A stretch of 60,000 bases of DNA. Origin: Polytrichum commune (lineage: Eukaryota; Streptophyta; Polytrichopsida; Polytrichales; Polytrichaceae). Under the pieces are notes generated by a model that searched no databases, was not told the DNA's origin, and worked only from the letters and a program-made list of their open reading frames with translations. Both the position numbers and the translations under genes were made by a program. Positions 43,114-56,600 of the stretch are shown piece after piece. Positions within the stretch are counted from its first letter, which is position 1, and each line of letters starts with the position of its first letter. Location of the stretch: contig OX485809.1 of the NCBI GenBank assembly GCA_950295325.1, positions 8,868,001 through 8,928,000 on the forward strand, read 5' to 3'.

Positions 43114-46100
43114 TTGAAATCCCCTACTATGTCACCTGAATGTCATCTAAATATTCAATCCCACTTACCCAAGTCCTCTGGTGAAGATAGTGTTTTGAAC
43201 AATCAAAATGAGGGAAATCAAGACATAGTACCAGGCTGCAGGCTTGGGGAACCACTCATCAATCAATATAAAAGTGCAAGTCCTGGCACACAATGTGTAT
43301 ATATCGTCTGTTTGCGACTGTACAGTTCCTGTTGATCCGCCTTGAAGTTGGAGTTAAACAGAAATTAGCCTATCCCTTCAACAGTTCATTGATTCTTCTT
43401 GATGATCTGTGAATATTATCTGCAGAAATTAAAAGGAGGGATTGACCTGGGAACTGGTGGCGAAGTAGATACACTCTATGATGGGCGGATTACTGACGCT
43501 GCCATTGATGGGTCAATTGATTACAAAGGCAGACCTGCGGACAAGGCAACCACAGGCCGTTGGCATGGAGTGTCATACCTAATGGGTAACTTATGCAATC
43601 ATGTTTTCTCGAAGTTTTCAAAAAAATTATCACTTCATGTGATTGAACTGTTTGGGTACTAGGATGAAACGTTTTATGTTGTGAGCTAATTTTATTCACA
43701 TTTTATGTGTACGGGCATGATGGGCATTTTAATTTGATTATTTGTGGGTTTCTATTGTTGGCTGCACATTAACAACAGCTGCGGTTGTCTTGGAGAGGTT
43801 GGCCTATTATGGTATTTCATTGAATCTCGTCACATACCTTTCAAACGAACTGCATGAGGGGAGTGCCACGTCCATCACAAATGTGTGGAATTGGGGTGGA
43901 GTGGCGTGGATTTTGCCACTGGCTGGAGGATTCATTGCCGATAGGTATTTAGGTCGCTACTTGACAATGACATACTCGTTCTTCATTTACATCGTGGTAA
44001 GTCATCATCTTCCAAATCATCTCATCATCCATTCATGTGATTCAAACCAGGGTGGCCTCTCTCCCCATCAGAATGATTGTCTGTAATTACAAGCTTATAA
44101 GCCGCCTCTAATGCTTCTAATGGACTGAAGATTTGTAACACAAAGTGGAGCAGTTCAGGCTTCAAAAAGAGGGCTGTAAGACGATCCATAAATATCATTT
44201 CTGTGTGATTTAGAAATGCTTCATATATTCATATTTGTTTTTTTATAACTATTTGGAAGCTTGTGTACTTTAGCCAGGGTCCACGTACACCCAGACCCCA
44301 GGGTCTTTATTTTTACTTCCAGAAAAACGTTATTGACATTCTTAGAGGTTTTTGTCTTAAGGATGTATAGAATACAAAAGAAACTTTTAAATAGTGCTTC
44401 CTAGAAATGTCGTAGTATCTTCAAACTGGGTTGTGAACATGTTGACCCCGATTCTACAAATAGTTGCTGCCGCATGAATTCGAATTGCTCTAATTAGATA
44501 AATAAATATTTAATATGTAAACAAGGAAAAAACGAATCTGTAATTGTTGTATTGCTGCCATATTGGTGTCACTACTAAAAACAAGGTGTACTATCATTAA
44601 CTGTGATATAGATCTAACTTGTAGTCGGATGCAGTCATTGCATAGAGGTAATTGATTAAGAAATAACAGAAATTCCATGTAAATAGTTAAACTTTGCTAA
44701 AGCAAATGTGAACATTGCAAAAACATCGTGTGAAATGGGGAAAGCAAGACTAGAACTCGAAAACCACAATTTGCATCAATTAGAATTTGATGATATGAGA
44801 ACATTCAACATCCACAACAACTACACTAATTATTGTATTTAGTGTCACCAATTCTATGTATCTTGGTAAATACTAAATGTGAACGATTCGTGCAGTGTCA
44901 CCAACACTAATTGTAAACCAAATATTATTTGTCATTCCTTATAACAAATAATGGGCATCATAGATTTACAATGTTGTAACTACACTAAATATGCTATCTA
45001 GTGTCATATGGTATTTAATGTCACTATGGTAACTTTTCGGATGACACTTCTTATGAATAAGTTTACAAATGTTTTCATGGATGATAGATGAGTTCATCCA
45101 TTGGCCAAAACCCTACCTTCTCTTGTCAACAATTTGTGATGAAATATTGTCATGGATGATTGAAATTTGGATGAAAAGTCACTTAGTAAGTGACAGTAAT
45201 TGTAACATTGTAAATCTATAATTCCCAGAAAAAATTTACAAGGAATGACAAACAATGTTGGGTTAACAATTAGTGTATGTGACACTATACCATGATTTAC
45301 AATTAGTTTTGAGCAAGACAATTAGAATTGGTGACACTAAATATCATATTTAGTGTAGAATCTCCAATAGTGATGATGACCCTTTTACTAAGTGATTTTT
45401 CATCCAAATTTCAATTATCCATGACAATAGTTCATTACAAACATGTTGGGATGCAGAATGTACCAAACATTGTTTCAATGACTATCATTTGGATGATGAC
45501 AATATTTTGCAAATTTATTCCTAAGGAGTGTCATTAAAAAAGTCACCACAGTGATATAAAGTACCACATGATACTAAATACAATGTTTAGTATATTGTTA
45601 GGAAACTACATAATTGATAAGAGGACCCACGTGGTAATTGAAGTGTTGCTTTGGTAGGTTGGTGTTGAGAATGCCCCTACTTTCTAGTAAGGTAAAGCAA
45701 ACCTAATTCAGTAACTCATCTTAAACGGACACCTGTATTCTAGTAGTGTGTGGTAAGGTTTGAGTCTAAGAATGAACACCAAACCAACATATGTTTAGAA
45801 GAGATTGGACTGCATGCTCAAAACTTGTTAAGTATTCTAGACTCAATAGTCAACATAATTTTGGGTAAGCATATGATCATTTAATGAGAAAAATAATCTT
45901 CACTATGATAATGGATACTAGATATAATATAAGCTCCAAAAATTATGAGAAAAACGGCTATGGGGACGATCAGATCTGCTAGTCAAGTCACACTAATTTC
46001 TGTAATTGATCTCCTACGGGAAGTGGTGCAGAGTTAAATAGTGTCCTGTTTAAGGCCAGATTATAATCTTCGTGTGCATTAAAAATTCTCAGGGCATGGT

Positions 46101-49100
46101 CTTGCTCACGCTGACAGTCTCGTTGCCATCGCTGAAACCACCACCATGTCCCACACAATTGAACTGCAAGAAAGCATCCAAGCTCTCTGTGGGCCTCTTC
46201 TACCTCGCTCTCTACATCATCGCGGTGGGAGTTGGCGGCGTCAAGCCTTGCATCTCAGCACTCGGTGCCGACCAGTTCGATGAAGAAGACGCTGTTGAGC
46301 GTCCAATGAAACGCTCCTTCTTCAACTACTGGTGGCTGCCAATTACCTCAGGAACTCTGCTCGCACTCACGGTGCTTGTTTACATCGAAGACCATGTGGG
46401 GTTCAATTGGGGATACGGAATTCCGACCGTGGGGCTAGCCATAGCCATGGCCATCTTCTTTCTAGGGACACGCGCCTACCGATACAAGCGCCCCATGGGC
46501 AGCCCCCTCGTGCAAGTAGCGCAAGTTCTCGTTGCTGCACTCCGAAACTACAAAGTTTGTGTTCCGGCCGATTCGAATATGTTGTTTGAGGTGGTCGATG
46601 CAAAGAAGCGGAATCTCCTCCACACAAACCATTTCAGGTAATAATTTGTGGTTTATGTATCCCATCATGTTGAAGTATTTTTCGTCTCTTCACATGTGTG
46701 AATTCTATTTGTGAGCAATCCACAAAATGTCTGGCTCATGTATGGAAGCTTGGACCAGTCGGTTGACACACCCATGCCTTTTGTTTACTTGACAACTTTG
46801 GTTGAGTTTATAGTAATAATGGCTCTAATTATGTAGTTTCTGTTTAGGCTGGTCAACTCCTAGTCAACTATCTGGTTGAAATTCAGTTAGAAAATCGACC
46901 TGGCTAGCTAATGTGGCTCGATCTGATTGATTAATTTTCTTCCTGTATAGGGAGAAACCTTCTACGCCCCCTTCTCCCCCTCTTGTTGGTGACTTGATGA
47001 CGGTTCCCTTCACATAGCAGTTTGGGTTTGCCACATGTCATACTGATGAAGCATCTACACACCTTATGCACTCAATATTTTCCAAGAATTATATTGATGA
47101 GTTGCAAATTACATAACCATTTGACACATGAGGTGGCGTTCTAGGATTGGGAAGGAGGACGCTTCCCCACATAACATAGCCATCTCTTTCCTTTGCTCTT
47201 AATCCAGGCCGTCTATCCCCTTGCCTAGAAGGTTTAAAACAGAACATGTCAAAATGATTATGTCCAGTATCCCTCACAACCCTCGTAGGCTTCAAGGTTA
47301 CCTAGTCCTTCAAACAAAAATACTCAATGAAAAAACTTATTGTCATGCTTTTCGCAGCAAAAAAATATTTCCAAAAAAAAAAATCACTATAAATTTCGTG
47401 CCTCGGCTTTGTCAATCAAGGTCGCAAGCTTTGATTGACAAAACTTGCGGCCTCAATTGACAAAGTGAGGGTGTTCTTGGGTAGTTCGTGGTGGCATCAG
47501 CCCATGGGATCCTTCTCTTTCTTCTTGTATAGTGGATTGAGCATAAAAGGATGGGGCGTTTTTACATTGCACCCACGCTTGGATGTCATCAGCAAAAATG
47601 GCGTCTCTCTGCTTGTATTAGCAAGAACATAGAGAAGATACATGTGTTAATTTTTGTGAATGTCCTCAAGTTCATCATTCATTGTTGAGTGATATAGGTT
47701 CCTTGACAAGGCAGCCACAATACCAACATCAAACAACAAGTCCAAGGCCAGAATCGAAACTTACAGCCCCATCAACTCATTAGACGATTCCACTGACAAA
47801 CCCGCGGAACTGGAAATCAACAACAACTCCTGGAAGCTATGCACGGTGACGCACGTGGAGGAAGTGAAGCTTCTGGCTTGCGTGATGCCTGTGTGGCTCA
47901 CGACGTTGGTTTTCATGGTGAGCGTGCAGCAAGTGTCAGTTGTGTTCCTGAAGCAAGGCCTCACCATGGACCTCCACATGGGCCCCCACTTCCAGATCCC
48001 GGCTGCGTCACTCGAACTAGCCTGCACTATCACAGCGCTGCTCCTCATCCCCCTGTACGACGCGGTCTTCGTGCCCTTTGTCCGCCGCAGGATCACAGGC
48101 AACGAGCGCGGCCTCTCACTGCTGCAACGGATCGGCGTCGGCCTCGTCATCTCGATCATAGGCATGGCAGTCGCTGCAATCATGGAGATGAAGAGGTTGA
48201 AGGTGATCCGTGACAATGGGTTGGAGGAAACGACGGCGGCGCTTCCGATGAGTGTGTTCTGGCTCACACCACAATACAGCATCATGGGCGTCGCTCAGGT
48301 AAAGATTCAAACACCCATCCCGGGGCAGCAGCATCATGCCTTCTATGATAAGCAGTTTAGGTTGTTTGTTATGCTTATTTTTCTTTCCCAAAGTTGCTTG
48401 TTTTCTAAATGAAATTGGCCTCGAACTTGCAAAGAACTATGACAAGGAGCATGAATCCAATGGTATCTTATTCGAGATAGATAGAAACTCCGGTTCCTTT
48501 TTAGCAAGGAGCCGGCGTGAATAAAGTGTCCGTTCGTAATGCCAATGACCCGATGCCCACTGGACAAGGGGACATTGGGACAATACTACTCTCCCCTTTC
48601 GAGGATGGACACTACAGTGACACACTATACTAGTTCCTAGCTAGCCACTAGTGCCTTGAAGATACCGGACATGGTATCCCCCCAAAGGGCTTTGAGGTAC
48701 CCATACAACAAGGTCCAAGGACCCCCCACCATAGTTGGGTGGACTAAGGTGGTGAGCACCACGCCGGCATGGGGAATAGAACCCACAACCTCCTCATTGG
48801 GGGCCATGAGCCCTAACCACCAAGCCAAGGCCCGTGGTGCCTATATCTTATTCGACATATTTGACCTCCGCATTTCCCGTGGGCATTGGTTAATAAGAGA
48901 AGAATGCGGACATTTATTATGCATGGGTCTTAGGATATAATAAGACTTTTCAATAACCTCGTTGAATAAGATTACTCCTTTTTCATGCCTTAATATGTCT
49001 TCTTATGCTATATTTATTTCTTAAAGGTATTTAATGCCTTCAATATAATATTTTCTCTTTTTATTAGAGACTGATTATAAACTGTCATAGCCTTATTTTC

Positions 49101-50131
49101 CTGACAACCCCCATTTAATATACAAGTGTTGCCACCCTGCCCATCAAGTGGGGCCAAGTTTTATGTAGTGGTCATGCCTAATAATTTTGTTAATATTTTA
49201 TTCTTTATTGGAAACAAGGAGGCACATTACCATTCATAATTCATGACCATGCCATGACCTAACCACAATGTCTAGTAATTGGGGGAGGGGGATGGACACG
49301 TGTTACTTGACATTGGTTGTAACATGCACCTGATACCTATTGCAGTGAGATAGATTGGGCGGTGTATTAAACCCCGTGCCTGGACTCTTGATTGCATACA
49401 TTATCTAGTTCATAATATGTTTTCTTACTTTCCCTTGGAGCAAAGCACTTGGCTTCATTGGCATCTTCTTAGGGTCAATTTTGTTCCTAATTTGTCCTTG
49501 AATGAGTGCGTCCATGTGGGTGGATGAACTGGGCTTGCACAAGCGACTACAAAATCATAATCAGTTGGTCTTTTCAAGTTCCATTGTTTCTGCCCTTCAA
49601 GTGGAGTTTACGTTATGGAGGTCACGCAGAAGCCATAGAGAACACGAATAAGATATTCATGTGAGCAATTATTACATCAATTGCAAGGAGGCACTCGGTT
49701 TTCCTACAACTATGCAGCTATCGGCCACTGACCTAAAAGGACTTGACGTTTTGGTGGCATTGATTGATGCACAGGTTTTTGCATACATGGGCCAGCTCGA
49801 ATTCTTCTACGACCAAGTACCTGACAACATGCAAAGCATCGGCACTGCGCTCTTCACGAGCAACACTGGGGTCGCGCATTTCTTATGCACCGGAATTCTG
49901 CACATTGTGACAAGTGTGACGGGGCGGAACGGTCACAAAGCCTGGGTCACTAGCAGCATCAACAACTCTCGCTTAGACAAATACTACTGGATGCTTACCG
50001 CTCTCAGTGCAGTCAACTTCCTGGCCTTTCTCGCAGTGTCACAATGGTACACTTACAAAGTCGCTACGCGGCCTGCACGAGCCGATCAAAAGAAGGTCAT
50101 GCCAGAGAAAGCAGCACCCGTGGTGGAGTGA
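43114..50131 (+). CDS. NPF (NRT1/PTR family) proton-coupled transporter, six exons
   Basis: Major-facilitator transporter, probably at the plasma or vacuolar membrane, moving nitrate, peptide, hormone or a related solute with protons; the substrate cannot be read from sequence. My exon model is 43114-43296 (uncertain), 43426-43585, 43779-43996, 46093-46637, 47698-48298 and 49775-50131, with GT/AG borders and matching phases. Exon 2 gives DYKGRPADKATTGRW; exon 3 ERLAYYGI and GGFIADRYLGRY; exon 4 GVGGVKPCISALGADQFDEE and SFFNYWW; exon 5 HVEEVKLLACVMPVW, LYDAVFVPFVRRRITG and LLQRIGVGL; exon 6 YMGQLEFFYDQVP. About 690 residues, or about 635 if translation starts at ATG 43399 just before exon 2; the family norm is 550-620. 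In the spliced model the ExxER motif of helix 1 reads VxLER, lacking the first Glu. Intron 3 (2.1 kb) and intron 5 (1.5 kb) carry mobile elements. Confidence 0.9.
44824..45592 (-). mobile_element. MITE family A, minus copy interrupted by another copy
   Basis: Lies in NPF intron 3. The halves 44824-44980 and 45358-45592 are the two ends of one reverse-oriented family A element. The first carries TTTAGTGTCACCAATTCTA and TTTGTCATTCCTTATAA; the second carries TTTTTCATCCAAATTTCAAT and ends ATACTAAATACAATGTTTAGTA. Outer flanks are TA on both sides. The forward copy at 44983-45355 sits between the halves. Confidence 0.7.
44983..45355 (+). mobile_element. MITE family A, copy 3, inserted in its own kind (TA TSD)
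   Basis: Complete 373-bp copy from CACTAAATATGCTATCTAGTG to CACTAAATATCATATTTAGTG, flanked by TA at 44981-44982 and 45356-45357. It interrupts the reverse-oriented relative at 44824-45592. Confidence 0.8.
48637..48845 (-). mobile_element. tRNA-derived SINE in NPF intron 5
   Basis: On the minus strand an A-box-like TGGCTTGGTGG (48827-48817) is followed by a B-box-like GGTTCTATTCC (48783-48773) inside GTGGGTTCTATTCCCC. The spacing fits an RNA polymerase III internal promoter. Read as protein the same stretch gives NEEVVGSIP, a familiar by-product of tRNA-like SINE heads. The body continues past GGTGGGGGGTCCTTGGACC to about 48640. The 3' tail and target duplications were not resolved, and no cloverleaf acceptor stem is apparent, so it is not a functional tRNA. 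Confidence 0.55.
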
Positions 50132-53100
50132 TATACCGTAAGGTTCTACCTGGGTCAACACATAGTAATGAAAAATTTGAAGAATTTGCACGTGTCTTAT
50201 GCAAGTTGGTCAAGATCTGTCAAATCTTATGTGGGATTGACCTTCTGACACTCAAAGTGTTGAACCAGATATCACGCTACGGTATTCAAATTGGTTCCAG
50301 GGGGCCCTCAACAACCAGGCAACATGTGCCTTTGTCTCACTATACAGTGGTTGATGGAAGGAGTTTGAAAACCTTAGCTTCCGAATTCTCAAAAGCTTCA
50401 ACTGACTTCTGCCGGCGACATACACTAACTATACTCTGCAAACACAATTTACAAAATCATGGTTGATTGGTTAGAATTTGAGGTGTTGGATGCTGACATG
50501 CATCAATAGCAATTTGTACCCTACTGGCCTCATAGATCGATGGAAGTAGATCTACACTTGGTATAAAATTAGGAGGAGATTTGATAGCCCCATCAAATTC
50601 ACTCGAACAAAATTTGAAGTTGTCTACCTCTGCAAACCATGAATGCAATTGTACTGTGCAGTGACAATTTCTTGGTGTATTACATCATTGTAGCAGCTCC
50701 TGCTTCGGATCCTGCTCCACATATCCCAAGTTCATGATTGTATAATCTTGGGTGTCTTCCCTCTGAAAGTAGGGCAACCATCATCGAGGTTTGTTGTCTT
50801 GATTGTATTTATACAACATGAGGTGTATCAGTTGTTTTTCTAGCAAAGAGTACAAATTTCTACATACATGATCACACTGACTAGCTGAGGCACAACAGAG
50901 ATGTTGGTGATGGATTGTTTCAATTATAGAGGCCGCATGTGTATTTCTAAACATTGAGCAGAATCTAGGTTGGAAGTAGATTGGCAGGGTGGCGGGTGGT
51001 GTATTTTTCATCGTCTACATATTATTTTTCTGAGGGTGCTCTATATAGTGCATGCCTTGGAAACCTTGTGTATGGAAAACTACGACTACTTCATTTGAGT
51101 TCTTTTGCATCTCAGGTTTGGGAGGCCTACCAAATCCATTTATGTGGCCCCCATTTGCTACTTGTATAACATGTATATCCACTAGCTTGGACCCATGCCG
51201 TCATGACCCATTGCACCTATGCAGCTGAATAAATGTCTTAGGTTGTTGCAAATTGTTCCGGTCCTTAGTCCTTGTGCCTATGTACAATTTGAACTCTATT
51301 TTTTCTTTCTTTCTTTCTTTCTTCCGTTGGTTTTTTAGGTCTTATAAGGCAAGATAACATGATATGTCACATGTCCCATAAGCCCCTAAATGTGTCTGGA
51401 AATATCATTTCCACCAATCACATCATAGGGCCCTCTCTCAACTAACCAAGTGTGCAATTTTTGCTTAACCTAGTTAAATTTATTATTTTTTGGTTTTGCA
51501 AATCATCAAGTTAACTAACGCTCATTATGGAACTCTATATGCAGTGTTGGCAAGATGATGGAGTAGTTGTCATTCCCTCCCAAGACATTGTGGCTCCCCA
51601 TGTATGCAGAAAGCGTTGCTCTTGCACAAGAGGCCACATCAACACCTCCACCTTGCCCAAAGCCTCGCAATGTCAAGATGATGTTCAATTTAGAGGCACA
51701 ACCTTACAACCATTTCATCACCCTTGCCCTATCCTATCTTTCCAAACATTTACAAAACATTACTAACCAGCCCTCTGCTCCTCTGTTTCCAATCTGAGAA
51801 AAATAAATAAATAAAACTTTGAGGTGGGGTCTGCCAGTGTGTGTTGTCTAGTAGCCACATCAATATATATGTTGAAGCCCTGGTCACTCCATCACGATCC
51901 AAGGATGCATGCCGGTAGGAATTCTCAATAGGCACTCAACAAGCATAGCAAGGCAAGCAGATGGCGGTGTGGCTAGCCTGCACTGCTATAGTGCCAAGCT
52001 TGAAAGAAATGCTGACAACCTGACATAGATGGGGAATTATTCCCACTATATTCTTGCATTCTCAATTTGGAAAAAGAGTAATAAAGGGTTGCGTAGTAAC
52101 ATTATGTATTGATTTGAAGGAAATTACACAAGTTGCTCCTCATTTTTACATCAAAAAAAGAAATTAGTAGTAGAATTACTTGCATTGTCAGCAAGACACA
52201 TGGGTAGATGGACATTACTCACTAGGACACATGTCCCCATCACATTCCCCTTCCAATGTCCTACATATGCATGTGAACATTTTTAAACTGTTTTCATAAA
52301 CCTTTACTATATCTAGAGGACTTGCTTTTCAATACTACTAGACATTTGATTTAGTGTGGTATGAAAATTCAATTAGTGTGCCATGTTAATTAGAATGGAC
52401 TCTATGAATTATTATGTAGCACCAAGTGTCATGTGACACCCTCTGTAGTTGTCACCTAGTGATTGCAAGACAATGAATGTGGATCGATGATGAATAGTGT
52501 GGGCCTCACTAAATTGGATGTTCAGTGTAGTTGCATGAGTTGCAAAATTTAGAGACGTTCCAGTTTGTGCAATAATGTGCACAGCATGACAACTTGGTAT
52601 TGCGAGTACAGGACTGCACGAAAGAACTTAGAAAAGGAATTTGTGGCAACACCAATTCATGAAGCATTTTCTGTAGACCAGACCGATCACCTTTGCATGC
52701 ATCTCAACGTAGTGAGTCAAACCTCGTGCCATTGCTGTGCATCCAGTGAGAAGCAGACCGCAGTCTTGTGCTTTCCGTCAGAAAAGCCAGTGGCAGCTTC
52801 ACAATCTGAGACCAATCTGTCAAGACTTCACCACCACCAGACAAATTGGCAGACTCTTTTTCTTTTCCTTTCCCTAATCACATCTATTGCATTATGCTTT
52901 CACCCATACTATTAGGTCGTGAAATTCATTACTCATCGGTAGTTCAATTTAGATACTCATCCCATTCTACAGAATGAGTACTTCACTTCATCATCTTGTT
53001 GGTATATTTTATACAACTATCTGGAAAGCAGAAATACAAAGCAATAGTTGAAGTCCCCTGCAAGCTTGTCTTGTCCGTGTCCCCCTCGGTTTGTATGTAG

Positions 53101-53690
53101 TCAACATGACGGAGTTGAAAAAGGAGACTAACAAAGGACTTACAAGTACAAGTGCAAGAAGGGTGAAGAGTATTGGTGCACATTTACATTGAGACCAAAA
53201 AGATACTGAAAAGAACGATTCGGGTTGACTACTGCCAATTGCATTCCTGAGTAATAAAATACATGTGAGGTCAGTTTCAGGGGTTACCATTCATAATTCT
53301 CAAGGTCAAAATTTGAAGGCTCGTCCAGCTTGGATGGATACGAGGCTTCACAGAATTGTGTTTTCTCAAATGGGTGCTCAAAAATACACTTGCGCATTTT
53401 GGAGACTGTATGATCCTCCGCATTGTTGGGAAATGAACTTCAACCTGCAGCCATAAAATAAAAGAACAATTTTGTGACTTTGCAATAGATCATACATAAG
53501 GTTCAAGCCTGTGGTGTAGAAAAATAGTTCAGAAGAAAAAAGTTCATGATATTGTCAGGTGGGACTCACCTCAAAAAACCTCTCCAGAGGATTCAGGTAA
53601 ACAGAAAATTGGAGGTGCCATCTTCGTCTGCTGAGGTGCCTACTCTACAACTTACGCACCGTGAGACAACATCATCAGTATAACAGTGCA
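50132..53690. other. Intergenic region between convergent NPF and NRPD1-like genes
   Basis: Holds the 3' regions of two converging genes. No supported gene: the 116-codon plus frame at 52565-52915 and shorter frames lack recognisable domains. A CTTT microsatellite lies at 51303-51325 and a degenerate A/E MITE end near 52507. Confidence 0.55.
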
Positions 53691-56600
53691 TCATATGTCC
53701 GTCTTGGGTTCAGATGTCTCACAGGAGCTCTCATCCTTTTGCCTGCTTCCTGTACAGGTGTTGATTGCTAACTCCAAATGGTCCGTTTCTTTGACTGGTG
53801 AATTGAGGCCACTTCCACCTTCAGGGAATTTCGGAGACAGTGGCAAACCTACATCACAGCCAGGCTGATCGTGCCTAGAGAGTGATGGCCATGATGGATA
53901 AAAATCCAGGTCAGGAGTATCACGAAGGTCTAGATCAGGGTTGCCTCTCTCATGAGGTTTGATCATGATTTCATGGTCATACTGCATAGCCAAGGCAGGA
54001 CTCAATTTATTGGCAAAACCTTTCATGCACTTATGGTAAGAGAAGTCACAGACAGTTTTATCAGTGCGGACCACATAAAAGCACCGTGATGTGTGGTGAC
54101 CCTGATGAAGATCGACCTGCCATATATCATCGCCACAGATTACTTACCTCCCATCCACTTCTCAAATGAGGCTCAGGCATGTACTTACGACCTTGAAAGA
54201 AATGAGCAACAAAAGCTAACCCATGCCTAGATCAAAATCTCAAAGCATGCACCCTGCCTGAGACCCTTGCAGTTTTTAAAGTACACACATATGATCTACG
54301 CAAAGTATTTCAAATAGATCCCAATAACAGTCAGACAAAAGGTCTCCTAACTATCTCTACTTCACTGCAATATTCACTGAAACGCAAAACATTGAAGCAA
54401 CACCAGTACTGCTATGAGCAGCTCACCTTGATATAATGCACACCACAACCAACCTTCTGAGCGTGATCTGGATGATAGTACAGAACCTTATCCAGAATGA
54501 ATCTTTGATCTGGTGCCCTGAGCCTATCCCCTACTTGATACCTGATAATACAGGAGAGTGACCCACTCAAATGAGGAGGATGTTCAGTAATAAAACATTC
54601 CAAGAATAGCATCTGGGGATTGTTAATAGGCTTTCTATCCATGAAAGATTACAGGTAACAAGATACAACTCAACCAACCTCAAATGACTACCTCATCGGT
54701 GCCACTTTTACCACATGAACAGTTGCCTTTATTGCTAGCAAAAATTGGAATTGACATGTCATTGTGGGAATATTTTCTGTAATAGGCTACAGAGTATTGA
54801 AAAGAATCGTGAGGTTCGTACTGTACATACCTTTTATGCAATATATTCTTCACAGAACTGGCCAGATCCAGTAATCCCTTCCACTCCTTGTTTAGTTCTG
54901 CTTTCTGTCTCTCCAACAAGTCTCCAGATACCATTAACTTCGATGTGTCAGAACTATGCTGCACATGTTCATCTGAAACCCTCCTGCTCGAACTTTCGGT
55001 TAAGGGTGACACAGACCCACAGGCTTCTACACCCTTGGGCTCTACAATAACATTAACTCTAGCAAGCTGTGTAGTTGCACATGAAATACTTGCCACTTCT
55101 TTCTCAGAAATTAAAAAGGAGGGTTGACTGATGCTGCTCATTTGGTCACCTTCTGAACTGTTCCCATCAGAGACAGGTGCCAGGCCTAAAATTTCTCGAA
55201 GACTGGAGCAGGGACTAGAGCTGGCACTATGAGTTTCTAAGGTTTCCTTCGGTGTATGAAAAGATGGTGTGCTATCCCCAGAGATATCATCTCGAGGACT
55301 GAATGGAGGTTTACTTGGTACTGATACAGGACGATGGTGTCCATTTGTTGCAGATAGAGGCTGGGTTTGAGACCCATGGTTCCACTTGCTGACATGTGTA
55401 TTCGCATTTGATGGCCTCAAGTCCACATCCACTTCCTGTGTTATGTGATCCACTATCCTTTTACATTTTGGTTCACTTGATGAAGGTTGATCCAAATTTA
55501 CAGCTGATGTGCTTCTCTTGGAAAGACCTATACCCGTGATTTTGGTTTCCCTAATGGGCTCTCCAGAGTGATGCGGAACTTGAAAACTGACAGTAGGAGG
55601 TTGGGTAGGAAAGTGTTTGGAGATTGAATGGGAAGCTACCTGCACATTTGGTTGTTCGGGTCTTCGATGAGATTTTCTACTTTCTCTCCAAGAGTCAACT
55701 TTCTCAAACTTCTGTCCATTGGCATCCAATCCATACAATTGAAACCTCTGATGTGAATTCATATGTTCCTCCCTGATATCACCTCCCATACTTGTCAAGC
55801 CATCATCATTAACATCAGCCAACCAAGGTCTTTGAGTTGACTTACTAATATCCCTCCGCAAATCCCTGCTCCCAAGGACACCTCTAATCACATCCTTATC
55901 AGAAGTCTTTGATTCAGGAGGCTTCATGAGAGGCTGCAGGGAAATGCAAGGATGTCCAGACACATACATGTCTTCTTCTTCATGATCAAAAATTGGCATC
56001 ATACTTGAAGGCTCCGGTGGTAGTAAACTGTTTAGTTTTTCACAGTGCTTGTGGATGTCCACTCCCTTAGAAACTGTTGGAAGCAGCTCTTGCCCCACCT
56101 TTTCCTGCCAAAGCAACTCAAAGTTTGACCCAGTTCCAAGTGGAGCTTGTTTCCCCCATACGCTTGAAGCTAGAGCTCCTTCTATGTGCTCCATATCCCC
56201 TTCCCGTGCTGCCTGAATGAATGCATTCTTGCAATTCTGCAATTATACAAAGTGAAGTAAGCCAACAGTCAGAGAGATCCTTCATACACAGCAAGTTTGC
56301 ACCTTTTAGTAAACAACAACTCCCTCCCCCCCCCTCTACAAACACACACGCACGCGCGTAAATCCTGTGTATGTGCAAACATTTTTTTATTGTAGAAAGA
56401 CTAAGATGAAACATCTGGGGAGACCAATATGACTTCATTTGCATGTGTCCTAGAGGCCTCTACAGCCCCCTCTCCTGAAATCTAGCCAAACAGAATGCTT
56501 GACCAACATCAACAAATTATCAACTAAGTGTGATACGTTGCCTTAGGAGTTGCTAAGATGGAGCACAAACCGCAAATGTAGCATTAGAAAATGGTCTTCT

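Noticed and set aside
48773-48827. Functional tRNA gene
   Set aside because: A and B boxes are present but no acceptor-stem pairing or anticodon arm is evident, and the tail sequence continues as a SINE body.
52565-52915. 116-codon plus-strand frame between the two genes
   Set aside because: Composition is not protein-like across its length, and there are no homology cues or splice context.
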